Source: Lachnospiraceae bacterium NK4A144
Lineage (GTDB): Bacteria; Bacillota; Clostridia; Lachnospirales; Lachnospiraceae
Length of the DNA stretch: 64,000 nt
Assembly: GCA_000424365.1 (NCBI GenBank)
Contig: AUJT01000007.1
Span: 62,001 to 126,000, forward strand
Reading direction: 5' to 3'
Below the pieces are notes generated by a model. It had not been told where the DNA came from. It ran no database searches and worked only from the letters and a program-made list of their open reading frames with translations. How positions within the stretch are numbered: the first letter of the stretch is position 1; each line of letters begins with the position of its first letter. This document shows positions 35,894-43,476 of the stretch, piece after piece. The position numbers and the translations under genes were made by a program.

Positions 35894-36595
35894 TTGAAGA
35901 AAGCAATTAAGAAGGCTGTTGCCGGAATCGCAGCAGCAACAATGGTAATGACAATGACAGTTCCGACCATGGCTGCAAATCAGGTTGTAGCAGCATTTAT
36001 TCATGCAGGAACATCCGAGGCAAAGACTGTTGAGCAGGGTTCAAATGTAACAGCTCCGGCAGTTCCGGAAGTTGCAGGTTACACATTCTGCGGATATGAT
36101 AAGTCTCTTAAAAACCTTCAGGTAAATACTGTATTTAATGCAGTTTATGTGCCTACAGCAGTTGGTGATACAGTCATCGCTGCTACAAAGGCATCTCTTC
36201 CTACACCGGCTGTTACAGCTACAACTGTTGCTGATCCTAATGCTGCAACAACAGCAACAGCTACTACAGATGCTGCAACACAGCAGCTGCTTCAGATCCT
36301 TGCAGCTCAGGCAGCAAGTGCACAGCAGACAGCTCAGACTGCACTTACACAGCAGAATACAGAGACACCTACAGCAACAACAGGTCCGGCTCTCACAGCT
36401 CCGGTTTCAGCTGCGGTTTATTCAGTTGCTGGCGTACCCAGCTGGGTTGTTGGTCTTGAGGGCGTAAGCGCATCAGGCGCAGCAACAGCTTACAACTACC
36501 TTAAGAATACAAAGGGTCTTGATGATGCTACTATTCAGGCAAACTGGGCTTCATTCATGCACCACTATGCTGAGTACGGCACACAGGGCTGGTAA
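35894..36595 (+). CDS. Secreted Thr/Ala/Gln-rich protein with InlB-B-repeat-like domain
   Basis: The 233-residue product has a signal peptide (KAVAGIAAATMVMTMTVPTMAA). A short beta domain of the InlB B-repeat type follows (PEVAGYTFCGYDKSLKNLQV and TVFNAVYVP), then a low-complexity Thr/Ala/Gln stretch (about 95-155). A conserved-looking C-terminus ends YNYLKNTKGLDDATIQANW and YGTQGW. The start is a TTG at 35894 with AAAGGAG at good spacing. It is probably a small exported or wall-associated protein; its function is unknown. It is monocistronic with its own terminator. Confidence 0.75.
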   Translation: MKKAIKKAVAGIAAATMVMTMTVPTMAANQVVAAFIHAGTSEAKTVEQGSNVTAPAVPEVAGYTFCGYDKSLKNLQVNTVFNAVYVPTAVGDTVIAATKASLPTPAVTATTVADPNAATTATATTDAATQQLLQILAAQAASAQQTAQTALTQQNTETPTATTGPALTAPVSAAVYSVAGVPSWVVGLEGVSASGAATAYNYLKNTKGLDDATIQANWASFMHHYAEYGTQGW

Positions 36596-36621
36596 GAAAC
36601 AATAAGTTAATAGTCAGAAAT

Positions 36622-36664
36622 GAAAGAGGTACATTTTCGAAAAAATTGAAAATGCACCTCTTTT
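36622..36664 (+). terminator. Intrinsic terminator
   Basis: AAAGAGGTACATTTTC pairs with GAAAATGCACCTCTTT (one mismatch) and runs into T. It ends the secreted-protein transcript. Confidence 0.88.
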
Positions 36665-36775
36665 CTTGTTGCTCTGCTGCTTACAAAATATAGGTAATTC
36701 TAAAATGCTCGCAAATTTTTTAACATGGAATTATAATAGAAGTTAAAAAAGATATAGGGTTAAAGGTGAAAGATC

Positions 36776-36976
36776 GTTACAGTTCAGACGTAAACGGAGC
36801 ACTACGCTGCGGATGCTACGAACACTTAGCGAACGAATGTGAGCTTAGTGAGAGTGTATGCTTTAGCTGTTTACGACCAAAAAAGATGAAAAGCCATTGG
36901 ATTTTGCCCATCGCCGGAGGCGATTTAATTGGCAAAATCCGTTACGTGAGTGAGCTGGAAGCGAGTGAACAGTAAC
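36776..36976 (+). mobile_element. MITE-like repeat, copy 2 (201 bp)
   Basis: This is the longest copy, from GTTACAGTTCA to TGAACAGTAAC, flanked on both sides by the identical 8-bp sequence GAAAGATC. It keeps the inner hairpin and has about 60 extra bases in its 5' half. It ends 30 bases before the HD-domain gene, so the promoter or leader of that gene has been displaced or replaced. The open frame across it is a by-product of the repeat. Confidence 0.88.
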
Positions 36977-37006
36977 GAAAGATCGATCAGGGGGAGAGAG
37001 ATTATT

Positions 37007-37654
37007 ATGATGGAAGACAAGATCATCGAGGATGCGATTGAGTATATAAAAGATTTTTTTGTGGACGAGTACAGCGGCCATGATTACTGGCATACGATGC
37101 GTGTTTATCGCATGGCAGTGAAACTTGCGGAAATTGAAAATGCGGACCTTTTTATCGTTAAACTGGCAGCTCTTCTGCATGATATAGATGATATAAAGAT
37201 TTCACCTCTTACGGCAGCCGGAAAGCTGAATGCGATGGTGTTTATGGCAGAGCATGAGGTTGATAAGGATGTGATCGATAAGGTCTGTGAGATAATAGAT
37301 GAAAACTCTTTCAGAGGACTTGATTCAGTAGTACCGGCGACTATAGAAGGTAAGTGCGTGCAGGATGCAGATCGTCTCGATGCGATAGGTGCCATAGGTA
37401 TTGCGAGAGCATTTACTTATGGAGGCAGCCGCAGAAGGATCCTGTATGATCCTGAACAGAAACCGTTAATGGATATGAATGCTGCAGAGTACAGGAGACA
37501 TATGTCGACAACGGTGAACCACTTCTATGAGAAGCTCTTTAAGCTCAAGGATATGATGAATACGGACGCAGCGAAGAAACTTGCAGAACACCGCGAAAAG
37601 ATAATGAAAGATTATCTGGACGAATTTATGCTTGAGTGGGAGGGTGAAAAATAA
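37007..37654 (+). CDS. HD-domain phosphohydrolase
   Basis: This 215-residue protein is a small HD superfamily hydrolase. HDYWHTMRVYRMA supplies the first His, AALLHDIDDIK the His-Asp pair, and VQDADRLDAIGAIGIARAFTYGG a further metal-binding Asp. Proteins of this YedJ-like type cleave phosphate monoesters or nucleotides; the substrate is unknown. The ATG at 37007 follows GGGGGAG. A repeat copy sits directly upstream and another directly downstream, so the gene is bracketed by mobile repeats. Confidence 0.85.
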   Translation: MMEDKIIEDAIEYIKDFFVDEYSGHDYWHTMRVYRMAVKLAEIENADLFIVKLAALLHDIDDIKISPLTAAGKLNAMVFMAEHEVDKDVIDKVCEIIDENSFRGLDSVVPATIEGKCVQDADRLDAIGAIGIARAFTYGGSRRRILYDPEQKPLMDMNAAEYRRHMSTTVNHFYEKLFKLKDMMNTDAAKKLAEHREKIMKDYLDEFMLEWEGEK

Positions 37655-37698
37655 GTTATTATAAGGCTTTTTCAAAATAATACAATGGTTCTTAAGAA

Positions 37699-37812
37699 GT
37701 TACAGTTTACGACCAATAACGCTGAATAGCCATTGGATTTTGCTCATCGCCGTAGGCGATTTAATTGGCAAAATCCGTTACGTGAGCGAGCTGTAAGCGA
37801 GTGAACAGTAAC
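37699..37812 (+). mobile_element. MITE-like repeat, copy 3 (114 bp)
   Basis: The shortest copy runs from GTTACAGTTTA to TGAACAGTAAC and is flanked on both sides by the identical 8-bp sequence CTTAAGAA. It has lost much of the 5' half but keeps the hairpin GATTTTGC / GCAAAATC with ATCGCC / GGCGAT inside. Confidence 0.88.
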
Positions 37813-37919
37813 CTTAAGAAAATCATGTGCAGAAATTTGGACAATTTTTCTTCGCAAAATCCCCAATGTGTTTTATAATGCATACAGACATGTTAGTGAG
37901 ACAATATAGTGGAGGGATC

Positions 37920-38615
37920 ATGAAGAAAATACTAGCAGGTTTATTTATCGTATTTACTGCACTCGCGGTAATGCATACAGAGGGGTATGCTAAGAGTGAC
38001 AGAGAGTCGCTGTCGGAAGGTGCGATTTTTGATGACGGGGATTTGAAATACGAGGTAACGAAGCAGAGTACACTGGAAGTGATAGGCTTTTCGGATGCAG
38101 TAAAAAATAAAGAAAGCCTGATCATAAGCAGCTTCGAAGTTTCTAAAAATGGAAAGATGTTACATGTTACGGGGATAAGAGAAGCCGCATTTCAGTGGAA
38201 TCAGAGTATTACCGGTGTATATATCGGTACTATTGGCAATAAGTATGATGATAGGATATTTTCTATTGGCAGGAACGCATTTAGGGGATGCAAGTCACTG
38301 AATACCGTCAGTATATTTAAGACTAACACAGGTATAAGTGAAAATGCTTTTGCTGACTGTCGCAGCAAGAACAATAATGAGCTTACATTAAAAATAGCGG
38401 CGGAGAATGTTTCGGTTGGAGCAGGAGTTTTTACAGGCTTTAATAACCTGGAGTTTAGCTGTAAGACAATTGGAACGATCGGAAAAGCAGCATTTGACAA
38501 TAGTATTTCCAATCTTGGAGTATGGTCTGATTATGAAAGATCGATAACGGATAAGCTCACAAAGAGCGGCGTTTCCGTTATTCAAAATACATATGAAGCT
38601 ACAAGGTATAAGTGA
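37920..38615 (+). CDS. Secreted protein with BspA-type leucine-rich repeats
   Basis: The 231-residue product has a signal peptide (KKILAGLFIVFTALAVMHTEGYA) and then repeats of the LRR_5 type, such as HVTGIREAAF, IFSIGRNAFRGCKSLNTVSI, ISENAFADCRS and VSVGAGVFTGFNNLEF. Such proteins bind surfaces or partners outside the cell. The ATG at 37920 follows GGAGG. The stop overlaps the open frame of the isochorismatase-type gene, which starts 38 bases further on, so they are probably co-transcribed. Confidence 0.75.
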   Translation: MKKILAGLFIVFTALAVMHTEGYAKSDRESLSEGAIFDDGDLKYEVTKQSTLEVIGFSDAVKNKESLIISSFEVSKNGKMLHVTGIREAAFQWNQSITGVYIGTIGNKYDDRIFSIGRNAFRGCKSLNTVSIFKTNTGISENAFADCRSKNNNELTLKIAAENVSVGAGVFTGFNNLEFSCKTIGTIGKAAFDNSISNLGVWSDYERSITDKLTKSGVSVIQNTYEATRYK

Positions 38616-38653
38616 ATAAATCGCGATCTTTTATCTTTAAGGGGGAGAAAGGG

Positions 38654-39181
38654 ATGATCGTTCTTTCTATTGATATTCAGAAGGGTATAACGGATAACAG
38701 GTTATACGCTTGTGAGTCGTTTATCAGGAATGTTACGAGGATAATCAGCGTTGCCAGACAGAATAATATCGAGGTCATACATGTCAAACATGATGATGGA
38801 CCGGGCAGCGGCTTTTCTGACGGAGACGAAGCATTTGAAATAGATGACAGGGTAGCACCTCATCCGGACGAAAAGGTCTTTGTGAAAAACATCAATAGTT
38901 GTTTTGGAAACAGGGAACTGACGGAATATCTGAAAGATAAAGAAGAGGGAACACTGGTCATCGTAGGGCTCATGACGAATTACTGCATCGATGCATCTGT
39001 GAAATCTGCATTTGAGAGAGGCTACAAAGTAATTATTCCGGAGCTTACAAATTCTACTTTTGATAATGACTACATGAATCGGGAAAGAACTTATAAATAC
39101 TATAACGATATGATGTGGCCGGAGCGCTTTGCTCAGTGTATTTCAGTGGAAGAGACCATAGCACTGATGGAGAGCAGATAA
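38654..39181 (+). CDS. Isochorismatase-family cysteine hydrolase
   Basis: This 175-residue protein is a small member of the isochorismatase / nicotinamidase fold. The catalytic triad is visible: Asp7 in LSIDIQKG, Lys78 in VFVKNINSCF and Cys111 in LMTNYCIDASVKSAFERGY. It would hydrolyse an amide or related bond; the substrate cannot be told. GGGGGAGAAAGGG precedes the ATG at 38654, so this start is preferred to the GTG at 38612. A strong terminator follows. Confidence 0.88.
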   Translation: MIVLSIDIQKGITDNRLYACESFIRNVTRIISVARQNNIEVIHVKHDDGPGSGFSDGDEAFEIDDRVAPHPDEKVFVKNINSCFGNRELTEYLKDKEEGTLVIVGLMTNYCIDASVKSAFERGYKVIIPELTNSTFDNDYMNRERTYKYYNDMMWPERFAQCISVEETIALMESR

Positions 39182-39199
39182 AGGCAGGATAATAAAGAG

Positions 39200-39247
39200 T
39201 AAAAAGGCAAAGACGCCGTTATAATGCGAGCGTTCTTTGCCTTTTTG
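39200..39247. terminator. Bidirectional terminator
   Basis: AAAAAGGCAAAGACGC pairs with GCGTTCTTTGCCTTTTT with a small bulge. A and T flanks allow use by the plus gene and by the convergent minus gene. Confidence 0.9.
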
Positions 39248-39326
39248 CGTGGTAATAGAATGAAAAAAATGGAGAAATCTGATGATAGCGTTAAATGATT
39301 ATTTGTATTTACATTTCTTGATCTGG

Positions 39327-39869
39327 CTATTGATTAAATTCATAAAGGTCGGTCAGATGCTCGATCTGTGTTCCGTTCATATCGTAATAAATAGTCTTAC
39401 CGTCATCAGTTTCATTAACGCCAGCTAACGTAAATATTTCTTTGGATCCTGCTACGAATACATTCTTGTATTCGTAGTAGTCGATCCATTTATCAATAAA
39501 ATCTGTCTCATATCCAACAAATGTCTGACCGTCTATGGTGTCTACTCTTTCTTTGCGCAGGACAGCAGTACCGATGACCAGCAACGGAAAGCGTGCAAGC
39601 CATAAAACGATCAGGAGTCCGAATAAAGCGAGGAGCATTTTCATTCTTTTCCAACGATCCTTTTGAGTTATTATCTTGTAAATAACCCATATAGTCGTTA
39701 AGAAAAAACTGATCGCGATAAGGCTGTTTGTTACCCAGGCTCTATACTGTAGTCCTATTACGCTTAGAAACAAATTGCTTGCGCACCAGAAAACACCTGT
39801 CCAAAAGCCGATTATTATAGAGTTATTTAGTATATTAAGGAATGTGTCTTTTGACGATATCTGATTCAT
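39327..39869 (-). CDS. Hypothetical membrane protein, three helices plus extracytoplasmic domain
   Basis: About 180 residues. Three hydrophobic segments are visible (IIIGFWTGVFWCASNLFL, SLIAISFFLTTIWVIYKI and LLALFGLLIVLWLARFPLL). A C-terminal domain of about 75 residues follows, beginning VIGTAVLRKERVDTIDG. I do not recognise the family. AAAAGGA precedes the start chosen at 39869 on the minus strand; the longer frame to 39905 has no such site. It follows a broken gene by 13 bases, probably once in an operon. Confidence 0.6.
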   Translation of the reverse strand: MNQISSKDTFLNILNNSIIIGFWTGVFWCASNLFLSVIGLQYRAWVTNSLIAISFFLTTIWVIYKIITQKDRWKRMKMLLALFGLLIVLWLARFPLLVIGTAVLRKERVDTIDGQTFVGYETDFIDKWIDYYEYKNVFVAGSKEIFTLAGVNETDDGKTIYYDMNGTQIEHLTDLYEFNQ

Positions 39870-39882
39870 ATCTGTCCTTTTA

Positions 39883-40267
39883 TTAATCATCTTTGTGATT
39901 TTCATACTGTTCTTTATAGTATGAACCGTCTTTACCCTTAAATGTTACTTCATACATATCAGAAAAGTAAGCATCACTTTCGCCGACACCCGTATCGGAT
40001 GCGATGCAATGCTTCTCTATATAATTAACATCCTTATAACTATTATACCAATCTGCATGAAATTGATTTTCTACTGCAAAAGAATATATATCCGGATTTT
40101 CAGTTGTAATTAGTAGTAAAGCGTTCTTTTCATCTTCTGTGTGATTATCTGGATATTGGATAATTATTGTATTTGTTTTTTTGTCATAAATACCCTTGTA
40201 TCTGTATTTTTTGATACAAACTCAAAATTTTTTTGAACATGTCATTATTCATATTTTCAGGCACCAT
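39883..40267 (-). pseudogene. Frameshifted small protein gene
   Basis: On the minus strand an ATG at 40267 opens MVPENMNNDMFKKILSLYQK, which soon hits a stop. Removing one A from the run of six near 40214 joins it to a continuous downstream frame (for example KGIYDKKTNTIIIQYPDNH, then EKHCIASDTGVGESDAYFSD) that ends at 39883. The product would be about 127 residues, acidic and without a known family. A homopolymer indel is the simplest cause, either a true mutation, phase variation or a sequencing error. No start codon exists inside the downstream frame for most of its length. Confidence 0.45.
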
Positions 40268-40417
40268 GCTGTATGTGCATTAACCATAGTACAACTTTTT
40301 GTGCATTAGTTCATTTGTAAATTCTTAATTTTTTTTTGAATATTTATTAAACCTTAAAAGACAGCAGGGGAATGCGAATCGTATCTGTGAAGGTACTGAA
40401 CAGATACATTATTTTTA

Positions 40418-40489
40418 TAATCGAAAGTGACTCATCGAGAGTCACCATATAACCCGGGAAAGGGGCTCCGTCTTCGGACGGGGTCACTA
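40418..40489 (+). ncRNA. Structured 71-nt RNA-like element, copy 1
   Basis: Two hairpins are joined by the conserved linker ATATAACCCGGGAAAGGGG: GTGACTC / GAGTCAC with a 5-nt loop, and CTCCGTC / GACGGGG with a TTCG loop. It aligns without gaps to copy 2 at 45430. Differences in the stems keep pairing, including T-A to G-C at the first stem and C-G to T-A at the second. A further hairpin (GTATCTGT / ACAGATAC) lies at 40381-40407. The bases from 40268 to 40380 show nothing else. Confidence 0.7.
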
Positions 40490-40501
40490 TTTAAGTGTGA
40501 A

Positions 40502-40586
40502 TTGACAAACTAATTAAAACTAATTAAAATAACAGAAACTAATTAAAACTAATTAAAACGTGGAAAAGTAATTAAAACTAATTAAT
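40502..40586 (+). promoter_or_regulatory. Promoter filled with AACTAATTAAA direct repeats
   Basis: TTGACA (40502-40507) and TAAAAT (40525-40530) are separated by 17 bp. The unit ACTAATTAAA, itself built on the palindrome TTAATTAA/TAATTA, recurs five to six times between 40509 and 40586. Repeats cover the spacer, the -10 box and the transcribed leader, so a bound protein should block transcription of the ATPase gene. Confidence 0.7.
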
Positions 40587-40604
40587 AGATGTGGAGGCTG
40601 GACT

Positions 40605-41645
40605 ATGGGCAACAATCCATATAGTTTAACTTTTGGAAAGATTCCATATGAGTTGATATCAAGAAGTAATGAAATTGGTGAAATGATCGATAATTTTAAT
40701 TCAGAAACACCCAATACTTCTGTTTATATAATAACCGGAGTAAGAGGCTCCGGTAAGACCGTAACGATGTCAGCAATCATAGAAAAACTGAAAAAAGATA
40801 AAAAATGGATCGTAATATCGTTAAATGCGAATAGGGATATATTGCAGTCTTTTGCATCCAGTCTTTACGAAGAGACTATGATGAAGCCTTTGTTTGTGGA
40901 AGCGGGAATTGGAATAAATACTCCGATTGGAGTTTCATTTTCAAGTAATGGTCCGGTACCTGATGTGGAAGTACAAATAAAAAAGATGCTGAATGTGGCT
41001 AAGAAACATAAGAAACGAGTAATGATCGCGATTGATGAAGCTACAAATGATATGAATTTCAAAGTGTTTGCAAGTTCGTATCAGATGATGCTTATAGAGG
41101 GACTGCCGGTATATCTTATCATGACCGGTTTGTATAAAAATATTAACTCGCTTCAAAATGAAAAAAATCTGACATTTTTATACAGAGCTCCGAAATATGA
41201 ACTTAAACCATTGAGTATAATAGCTATGTCGAATAATTATAAAAAAAATATCGACATTACAGAAGAAGAAGCAGTACAAATGGCGAGGCTTACCAAGGGT
41301 TATTCCTATGCATTTCAGGTCCTTGGTTTTCTAAAGTGTAAGACAGGTAAGCCTATTGATGAGATTATTCCTGAATATGATGAGATGCTCGAAAGATATT
41401 GCTATGAGAAAATCTGGTCGGAGCTGACAGAGCGGGAAAAGGAGATAATGCGCCTTCTTGTCATGAGTAAAGACGGAAGGATGAAGGCTAAAGATATTAA
41501 GAAAAAAACCGGACTTACAGATCAGTCGTATCCGACATATAGAAAGTCATTAAGTATGAGCGGAGTTATTGATACCAGTGATTACGGGTATTGTGAAATA
41601 GCACTACCCCGCTTCAAGGAAATAATTAAGCGTACTGAATTATAA
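40605..41645 (+). CDS. P-loop ATPase with C-terminal winged helix
   Basis: This 346-residue protein has Walker A at ITGVRGSGKT (about residues 43-52) and Walker B at RVMIAIDEA (about 141-149). A sensor-like YLIMTGLY follows, then a C-terminal winged-helix part (about 275-340; TEREKEIMRLLVM, AKDIKKKTGLTDQSYPTYRKSLSM). It resembles the archaeal-type / MNS clade of STAND-like ATPases, often found in mobile or regulatory contexts. The winged helix makes it a candidate to bind the AT-rich repeats of its own promoter. GGAGG precedes the ATG. Confidence 0.75.
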   Translation: MGNNPYSLTFGKIPYELISRSNEIGEMIDNFNSETPNTSVYIITGVRGSGKTVTMSAIIEKLKKDKKWIVISLNANRDILQSFASSLYEETMMKPLFVEAGIGINTPIGVSFSSNGPVPDVEVQIKKMLNVAKKHKKRVMIAIDEATNDMNFKVFASSYQMMLIEGLPVYLIMTGLYKNINSLQNEKNLTFLYRAPKYELKPLSIIAMSNNYKKNIDITEEEAVQMARLTKGYSYAFQVLGFLKCKTGKPIDEIIPEYDEMLERYCYEKIWSELTEREKEIMRLLVMSKDGRMKAKDIKKKTGLTDQSYPTYRKSLSMSGVIDTSDYGYCEIALPRFKEIIKRTEL

Positions 41646-41662
41646 ATAAAGGCACTTGCAAA

Positions 41663-41848
41663 ATGGAAGAATTTTTATCTGACCTTTTAAAAAAGTTCAA
41701 TGAAATGGATGACGGATTAGAGGAAGCATTCAGGCAAATTAAAGAAAAGAGATACGAAGACGGCATATTGGATGATGGCTATATAGGTTCTGTATCCTAT
41801 GGAATCTGTTTTTGTAAAAAGACCTGTATTGTCGGGTTGATGAAATAA
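41663..41848 (+). pseudogene. C-terminal remnant of an AAA-ATPase-like / PDDEXK_9 protein
   Basis: The 61 codons end EEAFRQIKEKRYEDGILDDGYIGSVSYGICFCKK, split here as EEAFRQIKEKRYEDG and then YIGSVSYGICFCKK. They match the last part of proteins that join an AAA-ATPase-like domain to a PD-(D/E)XK domain, where QI-x-E-K-x-Y and G-I-x-F are conserved. The ATPase part and the nuclease Asp and Glu are missing. There is no strong ribosome site. It is read as a remnant left by recombination next to the intact ATPase gene. Confidence 0.6.
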
Positions 41849-41919
41849 TGTTTACAAATAATGGCAGGAGAATTGTTGGTTACAGCTGTTCCCCTGTCGT
41901 TTAACTTTAAAATAAAAAA

Positions 41920-41942
41920 TCGCAGAAGAACATCTTCTGCGA
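41920..41942 (-). repeat. Left 23-bp inverted repeat of the recombinase cassette / outward terminator
   Basis: The sequence (TCGCAGAAGA, loop ACA, TCTTCTGCGA) is a perfect hairpin. On the minus strand it is followed by a T run, so it terminates leftward transcripts. It matches the reverse complement of 43144-43166 at 22 of 23 positions, including the asymmetric loop. Confidence 0.8.
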
Positions 41943-42172
41943 CTAAAATTTAATCCTGTATTAAGTATACAACTGCAAAAACATAAATGTCAATACAAAA
42001 TAATAAAAATTATAATTAAGACTGACAAATATATGCTTGTAAACATCACATCCTTCTTTCACTTCTTATATCGTCATGTTCTTTCATTTCCAATAGGGGT
42101 AATTTCATTTTTTATTTTTCTGTGCATACTAAGTTTTGTTGATCAAATTTGAAGTACACAGAGGAGGAGAAG
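41943..42172. other. AT-rich region ahead of the tyrosine recombinase
   Basis: No gene is visible. AT-rich runs and T tracts prevail, and a GAGGAGGAG ribosome site ends the stretch. A promoter for the recombinase is expected here but was not fixed. Confidence 0.4.
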
Positions 42173-43135
42173 ATGAATAAAGAAGTAATATCCGGCAATG
42201 AACGAAAAGCAGGAAAGGTGTCAGAGGTAAGCAATGCATGGCTTAATGAGGCGGCACTTACACTAAAAGAATCATCAATAATAAAGTATGAAGACATATT
42301 GAAAAATTACATTTTGCCGGTATACGGAGAAATGGATTTTTCGATGATAACAAATATGGATCTGGTGAATTTTGTCGACGAACTTCGCAGAACAGGAGGA
42401 ATAAAAAAGCAAGGACTTTCTCCGGCTACAATATCAGAAGTTATTACGACAATGAATTTACTGAGAAGCTATGTACAGAGGAAAAACTTGATAGTTTTAT
42501 TTAATCCGCATTGCGTTAATATCAAGCATGATCGTCATGATATAAGGGTTTTTAGTATTTATGAGGAGAATAAGCTGATCAAGTATCTGAAAAAGAAGGA
42601 TGATCTGACATCAGTGGGTATCTTGATATGTCTTTATACCGGAATACGTATTGGGGAATTGTGTGCACTTAAGTGGAACGATGTTAATTTAAGTGAAAGA
42701 ACTATGAAGATAGGTAAAACGATGCAAAGATTGAGAGTTTATGGTAAGGAACATAAGACTGAAGTGAAAATACTGGATCCCAAGAGTGACCATTCTGTTC
42801 GAATCATTCCAATACCTAAGGTTTTAGTAAGAATTCTAAAACCACATTTTACAAAAGATGCATTTGTATTAACAGGTGATACAGAAAAGTTCGTTGAGCC
42901 AAGAGTGATGCAAAACAGATTTAAGAAAATACTTCAAACATGCGGGATAAAGGATGCAAATTTTCATTCAACGCGACATACATTTGCAACGCGATGTGTG
43001 GAATTGGATTTTGATATCAAATCATTGTCAGAAATATTGGGGCACTCCAGTGTGACAATAACATTAAACAGGTATGTTCATCCAACGATGAAATTGAAAC
43101 GTGAAAATATGAATAAGCTTAAAGAATTGTTTTAA
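42173..43135 (+). CDS. Tyrosine site-specific recombinase
   Basis: This 320-residue integrase has an N-terminal SAM-like core-binding domain (about residues 15-110) and a catalytic domain with all expected residues: Arg in YTGIRIGELCAL, the Lys region after KWNDVN, HSTRHTFAT (His and Arg), LGHSSVTITLNRYVH (His and nucleophile Tyr). The ATG at 42173 has GAGGAGGAG ahead; the frame also opens at 42149. It lies between two 23-bp inverted repeats that read as outward terminators, and directly upstream of csrA and flagellin. It may move or invert its own segment. Confidence 0.9.
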   Translation: MNKEVISGNERKAGKVSEVSNAWLNEAALTLKESSIIKYEDILKNYILPVYGEMDFSMITNMDLVNFVDELRRTGGIKKQGLSPATISEVITTMNLLRSYVQRKNLIVLFNPHCVNIKHDRHDIRVFSIYEENKLIKYLKKKDDLTSVGILICLYTGIRIGELCALKWNDVNLSERTMKIGKTMQRLRVYGKEHKTEVKILDPKSDHSVRIIPIPKVLVRILKPHFTKDAFVLTGDTEKFVEPRVMQNRFKKILQTCGIKDANFHSTRHTFATRCVELDFDIKSLSEILGHSSVTITLNRYVHPTMKLKRENMNKLKELF

Positions 43136-43143
43136 GTAAGGAT

Positions 43144-43166
43144 TCGCAGAAGATGTTCTTCTACGA
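43144..43166 (+). repeat. Right 23-bp inverted repeat of the recombinase cassette / outward terminator
   Basis: TCGCAGAAGA, loop TGT, TCTTCTACGA forms a hairpin that extends further with AAGTAAGGAT / ATCCTTACTT and ends in a long T run (to about 43181). It is the inverted partner of 41920-41942 and terminates recombinase transcription. Confidence 0.82.
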
Positions 43167-43221
43167 ATCCTTACTTTTTTTGAATGGATTTAAATTTGGA
43201 ATCATGCAGGAGGCAGAGGAT

Positions 43222-43476
43222 ATGTTGAAGCTCAAGTTGAAACCGACAGAATGTGTTGCAATTGGAGAAAACATAAAAGTGATCTACACGGGTGGGTCTA
43301 AAGAAAATATTTGTTTACTGATAGACGCTCCGAGGGAAATCCGGATATCGCGTGAGATCGACATCAATCGCGGTGATTCATCTCCATATAAAAAGGATGA
43401 AATATCGGAAGAAGCACATAACGAAATCAGACAGATTCTCAAGAGGGAGCGGGCAAAGAGAAAACAAAATGCTTGA
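43222..43476 (+). CDS. csrA: CsrA-type RNA-binding translational regulator
   Basis: This 84-residue protein has the CsrA core of five strands and a helix: MLKLKLKPTECVAIGENIKV, then ICLLIDAPREIRISREIDI with the RNA-contacting PREIRISRE-like edge, and a long basic helix (EEAHNEIRQILKRERAKRK). In flagellated Firmicutes CsrA represses flagellin translation. The ATG at 43222 follows AGGAGG at 9 nt; earlier in-frame starts (43153, 43204) lie in or before the ribosome site. It is placed 134 bases before flagellin. No fliW gene is next to it. Confidence 0.85.
   Translation: MLKLKLKPTECVAIGENIKVIYTGGSKENICLLIDAPREIRISREIDINRGDSSPYKKDEISEEAHNEIRQILKRERAKRKQNA

Noticed and set aside
36766-36975. 69-residue open frame across repeat copy 2
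   Set aside because: It is produced by the mobile repeat, has no ribosome site and is broken in the other two copies.
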